DNA of 64,000 bases from Perognathus longimembris pacificus (GCF_023159225.1 NC_063161.1:3777274-3841273); one strand, 5' to 3'. Counted from the stretch's first letter, positions 20,580 through 34,270 are shown. Program-made: numbers and translations. The notes: generated by a model from the sequence alone, not told the origin.

Positions 20580-21230
20580 TGACGACAGTGTAGCCGACAG
20601 TGTAGGCCTGGGACTTCCAGCCCCGCGTCACTGCTGCCTGAAGAGAAGGGGTTCACCTTTGTGCCCAAGAGCGGCGAGAATAAAATTGGGACCCTTATGC
20701 CCCTAGCAGCTATTTTGCTTCTGCACCTTTGCTTGCTGACCCATGGGGAAGTGGAGAAATACCAGCAGTCTTCCTGTAGCTGCTCTGTAACCACGCGCCC
20801 CCCACCCCACCCCTGAACTCTGTACTACCGAATCTGGGCACCAAAAGATAACGGCCATCTGGCCCGGGACGTGATTAATCGTCGGCGCCCGGAGCCCACT
20901 CAAGGTTGGACATGACTAAGTGTCCGCCGCTCTCAGACCCCAGCCTGGATCTGGGCACAGGAGGTAGGAACCGGCTGGCTCCAGGAACGTGGCTACGTGG
21001 CCACTCCAGTAGGCCCGCCCGAATCTGTACCCCCAGGGTTCAGGCCGTCTGACCCGTGCTTCGGCGGGAAGACCCAGGCCAATCCCGAGGTGACCGGCAA
21101 AGTAGGGCAACTGTCAACCAACCGTGTACTTGTAACCGGGGGTCTTCCTCATCTTCCCTCATCTTCCCTGTACCTATCTATGAAAGCGGTGCTGGAATTG
21201 TGCCCGGGGCCTCTCAGCGTCACTGGCAAC
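20580..21230. other. Unassigned moderately AT-rich block, possibly an old LTR
   Basis: Less GC-rich than its surroundings, with 'gcgagaataaaattggg' near 20678 that resembles an LTR polyadenylation region. No paired TG...CA ends or target duplication could be fixed. Left unassigned. Confidence 0.25.
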
Positions 21231-22084
21231 GAGTGCGGGGGGGGGGGGGGGAGGGCGGTTTGGCTTTGACTGTGGACTCCGATGGTTGTCTTTGGGGGCC
21301 TTGAACCTGGGCATTACAGTGCAAACACTGCTGGAGCCTTCTGGCCGCACAGGGACGTTTCCCAGGCGCGCGGCCGCCTTCTGAGCTGTTATTCTGCAGC
21401 TCAGGGCGCACACACCGGGGCGTCCCTGGGGCCCCTGGTCCCCCCACCACCTGGGCCAGAGCCTATGCTCGGGGGGCCACGTACATCTGGCTGCCTCCCT
21501 CCCTCGGGCCCGGCCGGACCCCTGCACGGTGGGCTGCGCGGCCGCCAAGCCCTCTCCAGTGTCAGATCCCGCCAGCGGTTCCCCGCGGTCCACTGCAGGG
21601 GATGGGGGCTCCACGCCCCCAGACGGAGCGGGGGAGGGAGCTCCCCCTCCCCCACGCCCCCAGACGGAGCGGGGCTCCCAGCATGCCTTGCCTGCTCCCC
21701 ATCCCTTAGCAAGCACAAGGCTCCAAGTTCAAAGCCCAGTTTGGAAAAAGGAAAACGCCACAGGCAGAGCAGAGGTGTACTTGAGATGAGTCGAGGAGGA
21801 AACATGGTTTGTATTCGCATCGGGGCAGCAAGAGGATCTGAGCTACCATTTTGTGATGAAGTTCATGTCAGATCCAAAGCCAGACTGGTGTCTGGCACAA
21901 GACCTTTTTCCTTTTCCTATTCTTACTCTTTCTTTGTTGGCATTAGTCAGACCTTGGAAATGCTGGAACCTTGAGGATTTACGCTGAACATTGTCCTCTT
22001 GTCTTATGGCAACATCGAGCAATTTGTAAAGACATTTTTTTGTTGTTGTTGCACATGGTCAAATCTGTTGGAAATCTTTAATCA

Positions 22085-22420
22085 AAGTGCTCAGTAAATG
22101 AGTGCCAAGAATTTCAAAGTTTGAATTGTTCGCAGATTGTAATTATCAGAGAGAATCCCTGCCAGGAGCCCGACACTGAATGCAACCCTACAAAGGCGAG
22201 GGAGGAGAGGAAAAAGCCCGGGCCGAGACGCCGCTGGGGTGCAGAGCCTCATTGCTTTTTCATCCCATCATTGTTTCTGGAAATGCCGCCACGCGGGCGC
22301 GAGCTTTTGATGCGATTCCTAGTTTTAATTAGGAAAATTTATATTTTGCATGACAGTGGAAGGATATGAAGAAGGCCTACTATTTTCAAGCATCTGAAGT
22401 TGATGAAACATTTCAAAAGG
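22085..22420. promoter_or_regulatory. Candidate conserved noncoding element
   Basis: Mixed-composition sequence, free of recognised repeats, with 'cagattgtaattatcagaga', 'gattcctagttttaattagg' and 'tatattttgcatgacagtgg'. TAATTA/TTAATT cores occur at several points. The region lies within a larger non-GC-rich pocket (21.8-23.1 kb). Confidence 0.4.
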
Positions 22421-22569
22421 ATAATAAACATTTTGAGGGGAATGAATTTCGGCTTACGAAAATATTCACAGAAGAAAATTACCCAGAGCGCAGGCAAAAG
22501 GGCAGAACTTATAGAGACAGGTTGACTTGGGTAGGTACATGTTTTGTTTTGTTTTTATTTGTACTGATC

Positions 22570-22770
22570 GATTGGCACTACTGGGGATTGAACTCAGGAC
22601 TTGTGCCTGCTAGGCGGGTGATCCGTTGATGTTGTTTCTCTGTCAGCCTGTATGGATTTGCTTGTTCATCTACTCAGGATCTCACTATGTAGCCCAAGCT
22701 GGCCTCAGACTGGCAATCTTCCTGTCTGCGGAGCTGGGATTATAGTTGTGTGCCATCATGCCCGGCTGAT
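22570..22770 (-). mobile_element. Older composite B1/ID-like SINE
   Basis: The plus strand runs 'ggggattgaactcaggactt', then 'aggatctcactatgtagcc' and 'gagctgggattatagttgtg'. It keeps more of the ancestral rodent B1 text than the other copies. Confidence 0.8.
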
Positions 22771-22782
22771 AGTTCCACATTT

Positions 22783-22811
22783 TAACACACACACACACAC
22801 ACACACACACC
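22783..22811. repeat. (CA)n microsatellite
   Basis: About 13 CA units just 3' of the SINE. Confidence 0.95.
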
Positions 22812-23142
22812 AGCATATAACTCAAAACAGTCTCCACGTAGCAGTTTCTCTTGAGTCTACGTGACCCTTGTGTCTCTAGAATCGGTCTCCAGGACTGTGA
22901 ATTGAAGATGTCAACTGGGGTTACAGAGGGTCACAGAACGCAACTGCAGGTGGGACTGCCAGCAAGATTCTGTCCCCAGACAAAGAAGAAGGGCACCTTC
23001 AGACAACCCCAGTGCACCTCGTGGGGCAGCCCACCCTCAAGACCTGTGAAGGACATTGGTCAGTATGGCTTACCTAGAGAAACTGCAGGGAATGCTTGCG
23101 TTTAATTCCCCTTTTAAGGAAAATTTACTTCTTTAAGAATTT

Positions 23143-23597
23143 TCGTGCTGGTACTGGGGCTTGAGTTCAGGGCCTTCCTTGTGCTCTTTTTTTTTTTTTT
23201 TTTTTGCCAGTCCTGGGCCTTGGACTCAGGGCCTGAGCACTGTCCCTGGCTTCTTCCCGCTCAAGGCTAGCACTCTGCCACTTGAGCCACAGCGCCACTT
23301 CTGGCCGTTTTCTGTATATGTGGTGCTGGGAATCGAACCCAGGGCCTCATGTATAGGAGGCAGGCACTCTTGCCACTAGGCCGTATCCCCAGCCCCCTTC
23401 CTTGTGCCTCCTTGCCGGGCTTTTTTCACTAGACGCTGGAGGTCTACCACGTGAGCCACAGCTCCACAGCCGGCTTGCGGCTGCCCTATTAGAGTCTCCA
23501 GGCGTCCTTGCCTGGGCTGGCTTCGAACGGGGATCCCCCCCTCTCGGGCTCCTGAGTCGCCAGGACTGCAGGCGTGAGCCACAGTGCCCGGCTCATT
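23143..23597 (-). mobile_element. Composite B1/ID-like SINE split by a younger SINE
   Basis: The outer element reads 'ggtactggggcttgagttca' (23148 on), is interrupted at 23185, and resumes at 23408 with 'tccttgccgggcttttttc' and the B1 head 'cctgggctggcttcgaac'. Confidence 0.85.
23185..23395 (-). mobile_element. Dimeric ID-like SINE nested in an older SINE
   Basis: A full young-family copy in minus orientation with a T-tract at 23186-23205. A 12-bp duplication, 'ccttccttgtgc', flanks it at 23173-23184 and 23396-23407, proving insertion into the older SINE. Confidence 0.92.
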
Positions 23598-24154
23598 GCT
23601 CCCTTTGAGGCTGATGGACGCCCAGCTCGGTGCGGCCGCCTCTCCGTCCGCTCCCGCACGACGGTCCCACCGGCGATCGTTCCGGAGCAGCTCCGCGCAC
23701 CCCACGCCAGCCCTCCCAGCCCCGGGGCGCCGCGCCTGACGGCGGACTCCGCGGTGAAGACGGGGACCCCGTGTTTAAGCGTCTGAGGAACCGCAGATCG
23801 CTCCCCACCACGGTACATTCCCTCCCTCCAGGCTCCCTCCCTCGGCCACAGCCGTGCTGGAGGAAGCCGCAGCTCGCTGGGGTTCGTGGAGTTGGGCGTG
23901 GCCACCAGGTCTCATCAGACGCCGAGGGCTGGAGTTCGATACGAACGGTCGGTGTGGAGCCTGTAGGTAAATAAGTGTGGGGGCTGGTGCTCGGCCGTGG
24001 CTGGGGGGGTGGGGGTGGGGGTGGGGGTGGGGGTTCTTTTGTTAAAGTTGTTTCCAGTTGCACTACATGAGAAGAAATGGAAGAACAGCTCTGCTCATCT
24101 TCCCAGAAACATCACTCGGCTGTAACTAATTAGTTAACTAGCCAACTAATTAAT

Positions 24155-24376
24155 TGTGCCTCTTCTAGGGCTTGAACCCAGGGCCTGGATACCGTTCCTT
24201 GGGTTTTTCATTCAATGCTAGTGCTCTCTACTTGAGCTGTAGATCGGCTTCCAGCTTTTTAGTGGTTCATTGGAGTTAAGCATCTCACAGACTTTGCTAT
24301 GCAGACTGGCTTTGAATTGTGATCCTTAGACCTCAGCCTCCTGAGCAGCTGGGATTACAGGTGTGAGCCACCAGCT
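24155..24376 (-). mobile_element. Composite B1/ID-like SINE
   Basis: Plus strand 'agggcttgaacccagggcct' through 'gtggttcattggagttaagc' to 'cctcctgagcagctgggatt'. Confidence 0.88.
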
Positions 24377-24379
24377 CAT

Positions 24380-24880
24380 ATTTTATTTGGTCCAAGAATG
24401 GGACTCCACAACTCAGTACCAGATGCTTTGCTCATTGGCCCAGAGCCCAGCAGTCGATGTCTGTAGACCACAGCAACGCGCAGCCGTCGGGCCCAGCCGT
24501 ATTGCTTGGCACGTTCTTTGTGCCGTTGGTTGCTCTGGTCCACGGCTGGAAGAGGCTCATCCGAGCATGCGTCAGAATCCAAATCCCGTGCCTCTGTGAA
24601 AATGCCATGCTCTGTCTTTATGGGCCGCCATCTTGTATGCTATTTAAAATAAAGCGAACTGCAAAGGCGTGTCGTTCTGAAATTAGGGTGCACCTTCTAC
24701 TTAATGCACCCGGGAATTCAAGACTTTTAGGGTCAACCATACCTGGAAGGCAGCAGACAATCCACTAATGTTTCTTATTCAGGGGCCTACAGCAGTTCAA
24801 CCCTGACATGGAAGGCAGAGAAAAGGATGGGACAACTCACAGGACTGGAGGGGCGTGCTTGGGAGACTTGGGAGGAGTAG
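24380..24880. other. Intergenic sequence, no gene seen
   Basis: Unassigned, moderate GC. Near 24645 'gctatttaaaataaagcgaa' looks like an LTR or gene-end polyadenylation region, but nothing else supports either. Confidence 0.4.
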
Positions 24881-24899
24881 AGCGGTCTAGTGCAGGCCA

Positions 24900-24967
24900 A
24901 TTTCTCTCTCTCTCTCTCTCTGTGTACGTGTGCATGTGTGTGCATGCACATATACACACCCACACCC
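24900..24967. repeat. (TC)n(TG)n(CA)n compound microsatellite
   Basis: TC run, then TGTGCATG units, then CACACC units. Confidence 0.92.
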
Positions 24968-24969
24968 AC

Positions 24970-25195
24970 ATCCAGCCTTGAACTTGGCCCGGGAACTCTC
25001 CCTTTGCTTTTTTCTTCAAGGCTGGCTTTCCACCACCTGAGTCACAGCTCTACTTTCAACAGTTTTTTTTGCTGGTTAACTGGAGATAAGAGTCTCACAG
25101 ACTTTCCTGCCTGGGCCAGCTTTGAACTGCAAACCTCAGGTCTCAGCCTCCTGAGTTGCCAGGATTATGGGCTTGAACTACCAGCACCTGGCTCC
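24970..25195 (-). mobile_element. Composite B1/ID-like SINE
   Basis: Plus strand 'agccttgaacttggcccggg', linker 'taactggagataagagtctc', head 'tctcagcctcctgagttgcc'. Confidence 0.88.
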
Positions 25196-25639
25196 CAATT
25201 CCTGCTTCTGAAGTGGGTGACCTTGGTCAAGGTTAATCCAGCTTCTGCCCCCACCTGGCCTGAGAGCTCTTCCAGAGCTGAAGGACGTGCTCCCTCTTCC
25301 CCTGGGTCCCTCATGCTTAGATGCCCCCAGGGGGCCACAAAAGCACACAGTTGGGTGCAGTGGGCTACAGCGTTCTCTCCACGCGTGCGCCCCTCCTCCC
25401 CACCCCGCAGTGAAAGCTCCCTGCACAAACGAGTCCACCTGCCTCGTAGGCCAGCCTTGCTATTAGGAAGCGGCTGCTGCTCTGGGCCTTGCAGACTGCG
25501 TGTGGGAAGTGGAATATGGTGGTCAGATCTGGCCAGCGAAAGAGGGCAGAAGCTGACACCATCTCCACTCTCTCCCCAGCCCCTCTGCTCAGAGGCCCGG
25601 GAAGATGCCCTCTCCCTGTAAACAGTAGTGCTCCCCTCC

Positions 25640-26060
25640 TTGAATCAGCATGCCAATTCTTGATGGGTGTGCCTGGACTCTACAGGAAGGGAAGCCCCAT
25701 CCCCAGGTAATGGGAGTTCCTGAACCCCAAGACACAGGGGCGGCACGTGGCTTATAGGTCACTGAACCTGTCTGTCCAGTGCTTGGAACTGGGAGCTTCC
25801 TGTGACCCTGCCCCCTGACCTGACCCTATTTAGGGGCAGGCCAGCTCAGGCACCATGACGCCATGCCACATGTTCGCGCCTTGTGTCTGTCGCCCCCATG
25901 GCGTCCCAATCCAGCTCTCCTTTGGGGCCGAATTGGTTTGTCGAAATCCTCTGGAAGTAAGTCTCTGCGTCACTGTCCTGTTCCGAAACCTGGGACTGCT
26001 CCATCCAGGACTTCCCCAATAAATCCATCTTTTTACTTGAGACTGTCTCTGAGTGGTGGA
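25640..26060 (+). mobile_element. Possible solo LTR of an endogenous retrovirus
   Basis: The arrangement fits an LTR: a TATA-like 'cctatttagggg' (25825-25836) lies about 190 bp before an AATAAA (26018-26023). This is followed by a U5-like 'acttgagactgtctctgagt'. No internal retroviral sequence, TG...CA ends or target duplication could be confirmed. An unrelated promoter-plus-polyA coincidence remains possible. Confidence 0.35.
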
Positions 26061-26421
26061 CCCAGGGACGGATGGGGGATTCCCTCCCTCCCCTCAGACG
26101 CCATTACAGAGAGGGCACTTGGAGTCTTCAGCTCTGCTCCAGTGTGGAACTGACCAAGGTGCTCGGCCAGTCACTCTGGAAAGCCACCCAGATGTCCAGT
26201 CAGATCACTAACAAGCTTTGGGCCCATACTTTGGCCTTTCCCCTAGGGGGAACCTTGTAGAGAAACAGGCGGGGATTCACCAAGTGTGCTTTTGAGAACC
26301 ATCGGAAGGGCCATGGCTGAATAAACGGTGTGCACCCCACGATAGAGGCGGAGCACCAGGCAGCCATGAGCACCGGGCGTGCTTCGGAGCCTTCAATGAG
26401 AACATTCAAAACTCAATGTAT

Positions 26422-26624
26422 GGGGCTGGGAATATGGCCTAGTGGCAAGAGAGCTTGCCTCCTATACATACCACATAGATAGAAAACGGCCAGAAGTGGC
26501 GCTGTGGCTCAAGTGGCAGAGTGCTAGCCTTGAGCAAAAGGAAGCCAGGGACAGCGCTCAGGCCCTGAGTTCAAGGCCCAGGACTGGCAAAAAACAAACA
26601 AACAAAACAAAACAAAAAAAACAA
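26422..26624 (+). mobile_element. Dimeric ID-like SINE, first unit shortened
   Basis: Starts 'ggggctgggaatatggccta' but lacks the B-box of the first unit ('cctatacataccacatag'). The second unit is intact and ends in an (AAAC)n tail. 'ctcaatgt' at 26412-26419 recurs after the tail at about 26628-26635, a probable target duplication. Confidence 0.85.
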
Positions 26625-26949
26625 ACCCTCAATGTGCTACGTAAGGTCACCCAATAGGTCACGAGGACAACACGTCACATTCCGTACCAGGAAAGTGGCC
26701 GGCGGAGCTACTGCAACCATAATGCTTACTGTCTCTAGGTAAAGGGGTTTCCTTTTGAAGACTTTAGATTTGTTACTACAAGCACAGATGACACCGAATC
26801 TACATCTCAGATGCAAGGAGAAAGGCCAAGCTTCACTCTTAAAAAATAAGTGCACCGTCTACAGAAAGCTTTAGCAGGCCGTCCCGGAGCACCGTGGAGT
26901 AGAGAACCCAAGGCGCTCCAAGCAAGGAAAAGCGCCAGGGCCACGCTGC

Positions 26950-28304
<1,355 letters not shown>

Positions 28305-31130
28305 CGGTCCGCGGCCACCCCGGTACCACCGACCGCCGCCGCAGGGAAGGACCGGAGAGCCCCTCCGCCCCGGCCCCGCCCCACCCCACAGCATCGCCGG
28401 TGCGAAGACGTCTTCCCGCCCGCCACCGCCCGGTGCTTCCGGTTCTCTGCGGGCTCCGGGCCCCCGCAGAGCGGCGCATGCTCCCTCTTGTGGGCCACCC
28501 CACCCCTGCCAGGCCTCCGGCCCCAGCTTTGCCACTTGGACGCCCTCGCAGACGCGAAGCATGCCTGGGGACCATTCGCGCCCACCCCTTCCGGCTTGGC
28601 CGTTCCCGCCCTCCCGCGTACCCCGCAAACGCCCTCCCTGCGCGGTGGCCCCGCGCTTGCCTGTGCCCTCTGGACAGAAAGAACCAGGCTGCTCCCTGAG
28701 GGGTCCCTGACCCGCCTGGGCACACGGGCCCTGCGGGGAGCCGGCAGGTCTGGCACAGGCCCCATCCTTGTTCTTGGCGACCAAGTGAGCCTGCTACCGA
28801 GGGATGCAGCCTGTGGGGACGGCGGGGGCGGCTCTGTCCCCCAGCCCTGCAACTAAGGGCGTTCTCCAGGGGCTCCCCTCTGTCCACGCCTGCCTCTGAC
28901 CACCGAGCTGGGGAGATTGGGAACTCTTGTCAGGCTGCTCAGCGACCCACTTGTGACACCCAGGCCTGTGTGGGACCAGGGGTTGGGAGGGGCACTCGTG
29001 CCCCCCGGCGCCGCCTGGGATCTATGGCGCGGAGCGTTCCCACGCTGCTCGTCTGCAGGGTGCTGTGATGTGCCCCGCCCTTCCACGCCGCCTCCGCCAC
29101 TCGCCGCCTCCAAGCCTCCGAAGATGCCTTGGCTGGGCCAGCCTTGGCCCGGGAGCGCAGGATTCTTCCAGAGGCGGGGAGGCCAGCCCCTCTGGGACGC
29201 GGGAAGGCACAGAGCTGTGGCCCGCCGAGGTCCGAGCGGGGCTGGTGCGGCACCGGCCGATGCCCCCCGGGGCGGACGTCCAGAGCTCCGTGCTTTCTTC
29301 CCAGCCCACGGCCGAGACCTCAAAATCTGGGGCTTCCGCCTGTGGCCTGTGCTCCCCGCCACACCCCAAGGCCAAGTGGACCGCGTGTCCACGGCCACCT
29401 GGGTGGTGGGTGGGCGGGCGTGGGACATCCCTGTCCTGCCCTTGTCTGTCTGTGTGTGGGGCCCTGGCCCGCACATGGGGGACCGCCTGCCTCTGTGCCC
29501 CCCAAAGATGGCCATGACTTGGGACCTCAGAGCTGGGCCCCGGGGCACTCCCTCTGTCCCGGGGTCTCCGTGTCTGGAGAGGGGCGGCGGCTGTGAATCA
29601 GTCACCGCCATGCGGGGGGAACGGGGTCACGGGCCATGCCGCCCGCTCGTGTTAAATCGGTTAGCCCAGTTGCCCTGCGGCACGGTGGCCCGGACCTGGG
29701 CCTTGGGTCCCTGGGTCGGCCCAGGCCGCTCGCTGGGCCACGGTGCCGGCCGGGCGGGGGCAGAGCCAGCCTTCTGGGGGAGGGGGGTGCCCTGGGGCGG
29801 GCACGGGAGGGAAGGGTGCCGGGCTCTTCTGTCTCCCTCGGCCGTCCCGGCAGGTCCTGAGCCTTCTGGGGCATCTCCATGGCGGCTGGGGAGGCTTCTC
29901 CCCGCTCGGCCGGGCCCGGGAAGAGCCCCGCGGGGGAGCCCGGCGGGGGGTGTCTGTCAGGACGCTGGTGGCCTTAGGCTGTGCCGCCCCTGAGACCCAG
30001 CCTGGAAGGCCCTGTGTGTGGGGCTTGTGCTCTTGGTGCCCTGTCTGGGCTGCTGGCCTCGGGGCGCGGGGCTTGGGGCTCAGGGCATAGGGATGGGGGC
30101 TCCACTCGCCGCACCGGGGACTCAGAAGCCTTGTTGGAGGGGCCGAGAGCCCGTCACGGCGGGTGTGGGGCACAGTTTCCACACGAAGCTGACCCAAGGC
30201 CTGTGTAGCCCAGGGGAGCCCACTTCCGGAGCGTGGGGGCCCAGCGGGGACGGGGGGGGGGCTCCGTGTCCATGGAGGGCTCCCACTTGTTCCGCGTGGA
30301 GAGAGCAGGCGAGGGTGCCGGGCAGCGGCGGGGTCACGCGCGGGGTCACGGCGCGCCGCGGGGTCTGTGCTCCTCGCTCTCGGGGCTCCTGGTTTGCGGG
30401 GGGGGGGGGGGGGGGGAGGGCGTCGCAGGGCCCAGCGGGACGGTGAGCGGATGGCGGCAAGCTGGCGCAGGCCGGGGCCGCGGGACAGGGCGTTGGGCCG
30501 AGGCCCCGCCCGCAGCCGGGGTGACGGGGTCCCCCCGCGTAGCAGGGGTGTGGCCCAAGGCCTGGAGGAGGCGCAGCCGGGGCTCCGGGGCTCAGAGGCG
30601 GCGCTGGCGGTGGGCGTCCTGCCCGCCGCCCGCGGTGACCGGATCCAGCGGCCGCTCCTCCCCGCGGCCTCACCCGGGGGCTCCGAGACCTTGCCACGCG
30701 GGGGCCACGCGGGGGGCCACGCCTACACAGAGGCCCGTGGAATATTCTGGTGCCGGTCCGCACTGCCTCCTGCTTTGAGTCCCCCCCCCCCCCCGTGCCG
30801 TGGTGCGTGGCGTGGTTCCGGCCCGCGGCCACGCTCTGAGCGGAAGGCCCGTCCCCGCGTGAGGCTCCTGGCCTCCGTCCCCGAGGCAGACCGGCCAACC
30901 GCAGCACACGAGGACCTGCGTGCTCATGGCGGCCTGCTGACCGACCGGCTTCCGGAACCTTCCGTGCCCACCTCCGGGTGGTTGTGTCTCTGGGCTGAGT
31001 GCTCGCTGATTTGGTGGTAGGGGCCGGCGTTGAACTTGGGGTTCCCTCCTCTGTGGATCGTCCCGTGCCCTGCTGACCGGGCTCTGGCGAGTTTGTTCTG
31101 AGCTCATTAAACATACCGAGCTGGCGGGCG
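28305..31130 (+). other. RTL6: Probable RTL6 3' UTR
   Basis: The 2.8 kb after the RTL6 stop contain no SINE or L1, unlike the flanks, and end at an ATTAAA (31106-31111) preceded by 'gtttgttctgagctc'. RTL6 is known for a long 3' UTR, so this is a reasonable but unproven extent. Long GC-rich frames on both strands within it are not supported as genes. Confidence 0.45.
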
Positions 31131-31234
31131 TGCGCCCGCCGCAGAGTTGCCCGCCGTGTGCTTCTTGGCTCACTGAACGCCTGGCTTCTCTCCGGTGGCC
31201 CCGGCTCTGTCGGGTGGCCGTGGGAAGCAGGCAG

Positions 31235-31460
31235 GTTTGTCTTTTATTTCTGGTGTTAGGATTTGAACCCAGGGCCTCACAGTTGTTACTGAGATGCTCT
31301 ACAGCCGAGCCACACCTCCAGCCCCCCCACCCCCTTTTTTCCAACGGTTATTTTGAGACGGGGTCTGGCCTTTTCCCCAGGCCTGGACTGCGATCCTCCT
31401 ATTTTATTATGCTTTCCGCCCTTGCTGAGGTGACAGCTCTGCGGCCACCCTGCCCAGCCG
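31235..31460 (-). mobile_element. Old composite B1/ID-like SINE
   Basis: Plus strand 'aggatttgaacccagggcct' and 'gctctacagccgagccacac' (ID-like), then a diverged B1 part ('attttgagacggggtctgg'). Confidence 0.75.
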
Positions 31461-32251
31461 TTCATCCGTCCGGATGGGGTCGCGGGCCTTTGGGCTGTGG
31501 CTTTCTGCATCTCACTGGGTAGCCAGGACGCCCGGGCCAGGCTTACGTTCCCTGTGGATTGGCTGTGTCCTTAGCGCCCGTAACCGAGCCTTTCGCCCTC
31601 AGCCGGCGCTGGAGGCTGCCCGCCGGGGACCCACTGGGCCTGGGCCCTTCCACGTGGGGCGGGGCCGGGCCGGGGCTGGAGGCGGGGGAGGGGGACGGGC
31701 AGACCCCAGGGTGGGAGGCTCTGGTCCTGCTGTCCTCCCGCCCGGCCCCGCCGACCCCGCCCCTCCCTCCCCACCCCCACGGCACCCCCCGAAGTGCCCC
31801 TGACCACCGCCCTGAGCGCTCACCCTTTCCTCTGTTCATACACGCTTCTTTTGGGGGGCTGATTTGGCGGGAGTTGCGAGGAGGAGGCTCTGGGTGCCTT
31901 CTCAAGACCGAGACAGCTGCCCCGAGAGCGGACGGCGCTCAGCTCCTTTCCTCGGGGAACTGACACGGAGCCGGGCCGGCCTGCCCAGCACCTCGGGCCC
32001 CCGGGTCCTGCTTCCAGAGCGAGTGGGGCCTCCTCTCACCAGACAGTGACCACAGCAGCGACCGCTCGGAGAGGCCCGGTGCCCTGCGGCGTGGTCCCCG
32101 GGGCGGACCCCCAACCGTCAGGGGCGGGCGCCGCTTCCTCCAGGCAGCAGAAGCCTGGCCTGGATCTCTCCCACCTGCCTCTAATTCCCGCCAGCTGTGT
32201 CCCCGTGTGCGGCCAGTCCCTGCTGTGTCCCGCCACTCACAGAGGCGTCCG

Positions 32252-32490
32252 TATCTCCCCCGGGGCCCGGCCCTCCGTGGCCAGCGTCTCCCCCGGGGCC
32301 CGGCCCTCCGTGGCCAGCGTCTCCCCCGGGGCCCGGCCCTCCGTGGCCAGCGTCTCCCCCGGGGCCCGGCCCTCTGTGGCCAGCGTCTCCCCCGGGACCC
32401 GGCCCTCCATGGCCAGCGTCTCCCCCGGGGCCCGGCCCTCTGTGGCCAGCGTCTCCCCCGGGGCCCGGCCCTCCGTGCTGTCTCCCCCGG
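32252..32490. repeat. 33-bp tandem repeat, seven to eight units
   Basis: Units contain 'gtctcccccggggcccggcc' and 'ctccgtggccagc'. Because 33 is divisible by three, frames on both strands stay open (an 11-residue peptide repeat). The palindromic 'cccccggggcc' core recurs every 33 bp. Confidence 0.95.
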
Positions 32491-33455
32491 GGCCTGTGGG
32501 CTGGAGCCATGGTGAAGCACAGGAAAGTATGGGTGTTGCCCATGTCACAGATCGCCCCACAGCACGGGGCCTTTGTTGGGGGACGGTGAGGGCACTGGAG
32601 GTGGGGGTGTCGCCGTTGACCCTTTCCAGCCCCCAGAGTGTATGAAAGCAAGCCCCCAACCCTGAGATTGGGGACCACTGCGCTCCAGTGGGAGTAGGGT
32701 GAGTGCAGAAGAGAAGCAGCATGGCTGCGTGCTGGGCAGGGGGGAGGCCGGGGGGGGGGGGCAGCGGGCCTGGAGGGCGGGGGGGGGGCACAGGCAGTGG
32801 GCCTGGAGGGCGGGGGGCAGCGGGACCGGGGGCCCGAGGGAGCAGTGCGCATGTTCTCGCACTCAGTGCGCCGGGGCTGCAGAGGGAGGCCGCCGTGTTA
32901 GCGCGAGGGCGTCCTTGGCCCTCTTCCTGGGAGCTGGCCCGCCGGGGGGGGGAAGGGGGGGTCACGCCTGGAAGGCCCGTGGGAAGTGGGGAGACCGCGG
33001 GCCCCCGCCCAGTGCATCTGACCGGAACACGGAGGCGTCAGGACTTTGTTTCAAACACCAAGGGGCTTTTTGAAAGGCAATTGCCTAGGAAGACTCTGGA
33101 ATCACCAGGAACTCAGCACCGGTGAACGAACAAACGAATGAACGAATGAATGAATGACTGAAGTGACGGCCTCCGACCAAGCGGAAGGGGGATGATGCAG
33201 ACCGCGACGGGCCAGGTTTGGGCAGCGCCCGGGCGGCTCCTGTGGATGGAATCCCCGTGACCCCAGCCGTGCACCTGCGGCGCCTGTGGGACAAGCGTCC
33301 CAGCCCAGAGGACAAGAGGACGAGAGGACCGCGGCTGCCCCGCCCGCCCGGCCGGCACTGTGGAAGCTGGGGGGGGGCGGAGGCTGAGGGCACGGGGGGC
33401 TGGGTCCCCACGGAGGAGGGAAAGGAAGCTGAGGGCCTCGTCACAGAGAGACCGG

Positions 33456-34270
33456 ACTCCAGCCGGGGGAGGAGGGAGACCCCAGCCGGGGAGGAGGGAG
33501 ACCCCAGCCCCAGCCAGGGGAGGAGGGAGACCCCAGCCCCAGTTGGGGGAGGAGGGAGACCCCAGCCCCAGCTGGGGGAGGAGGGAGACCCCAGCCTCAG
33601 CCGGGGGAGGAGGGAGACCCCAGCCGGGGAGGAGGGAGACCCCAGCCCCAGCCGGGGGAGGAGGGAGACCCCAGCCCCAGCCGGGGGAGGAGGGAGACCC
33701 CAGCCCCAGCCGGGGGAGGAGGGAGACCCCAGCCCCAGCCGGGGGAGGAGGGAGACCCCAGCCCCAGCCGGGGGAGGAGGGAGACCCCAGCCCCAACCGG
33801 GGGAGGAGGGAGACCCCAGCCCCAGCCAGGGGAGGAGGGAGACCCCAACCCCAGCCGGGGGAGGAGGGAGACCCCAGCCCCAGCCGGGGGAGGAGGGAGA
33901 CCCCAGCCTCAGCCGGGGGAGGAGGGAGACCCCAGCCGGGGAGGAGGGAGACCCCAGCCCCAGCCGGGGAGGAGGGAGACCCCAGCCCCAGCCGGGGGAG
34001 GAGGGAGACCCCAGCCCCAGCCGGGGGAGGAGGGAGACCCCAGCCCCAGCCGGGGTAGGAGGGAGACCCCAGCCAGGGGAGGAGGGAGACCCCAACCCCA
34101 GCCGGGGGAGGAGGGAGACCCCAGCCCCAGCCGGGGGAGGAGGAAGACCCCAGCCCCAGCCGGGGGAGGAGGGAGACCCCAGCCGGGGGAGGAGGGAGAC
34201 CCCAGCCCCAGCCGGGGGAGGAGGGAGACCCCAGCCAGGGGAGGAGGGAGACCCCAGCCGGGGGAGGAGG
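33456..34270. repeat. 29-bp G-rich minisatellite, about 28 units
   Basis: Units hold 'gagaccccagccccagccgg' followed by 'gggaggagg'; shorter units lack one or more 'ccccag' steps. Perfect units are spaced 29 bp apart, so the encoded frames change from unit to unit and three units give a 29-residue pattern. The G-rich strand has closely spaced GGGG/GGAGGAGGG runs. Confidence 0.95.

Noticed and set aside
28917..30446. Possible additional gene downstream of RTL6 (frames of 140-360 codons)
   Set aside because: No recognisable domain, overlapping frames on both strands, and the position fits a long RTL6 3' UTR.
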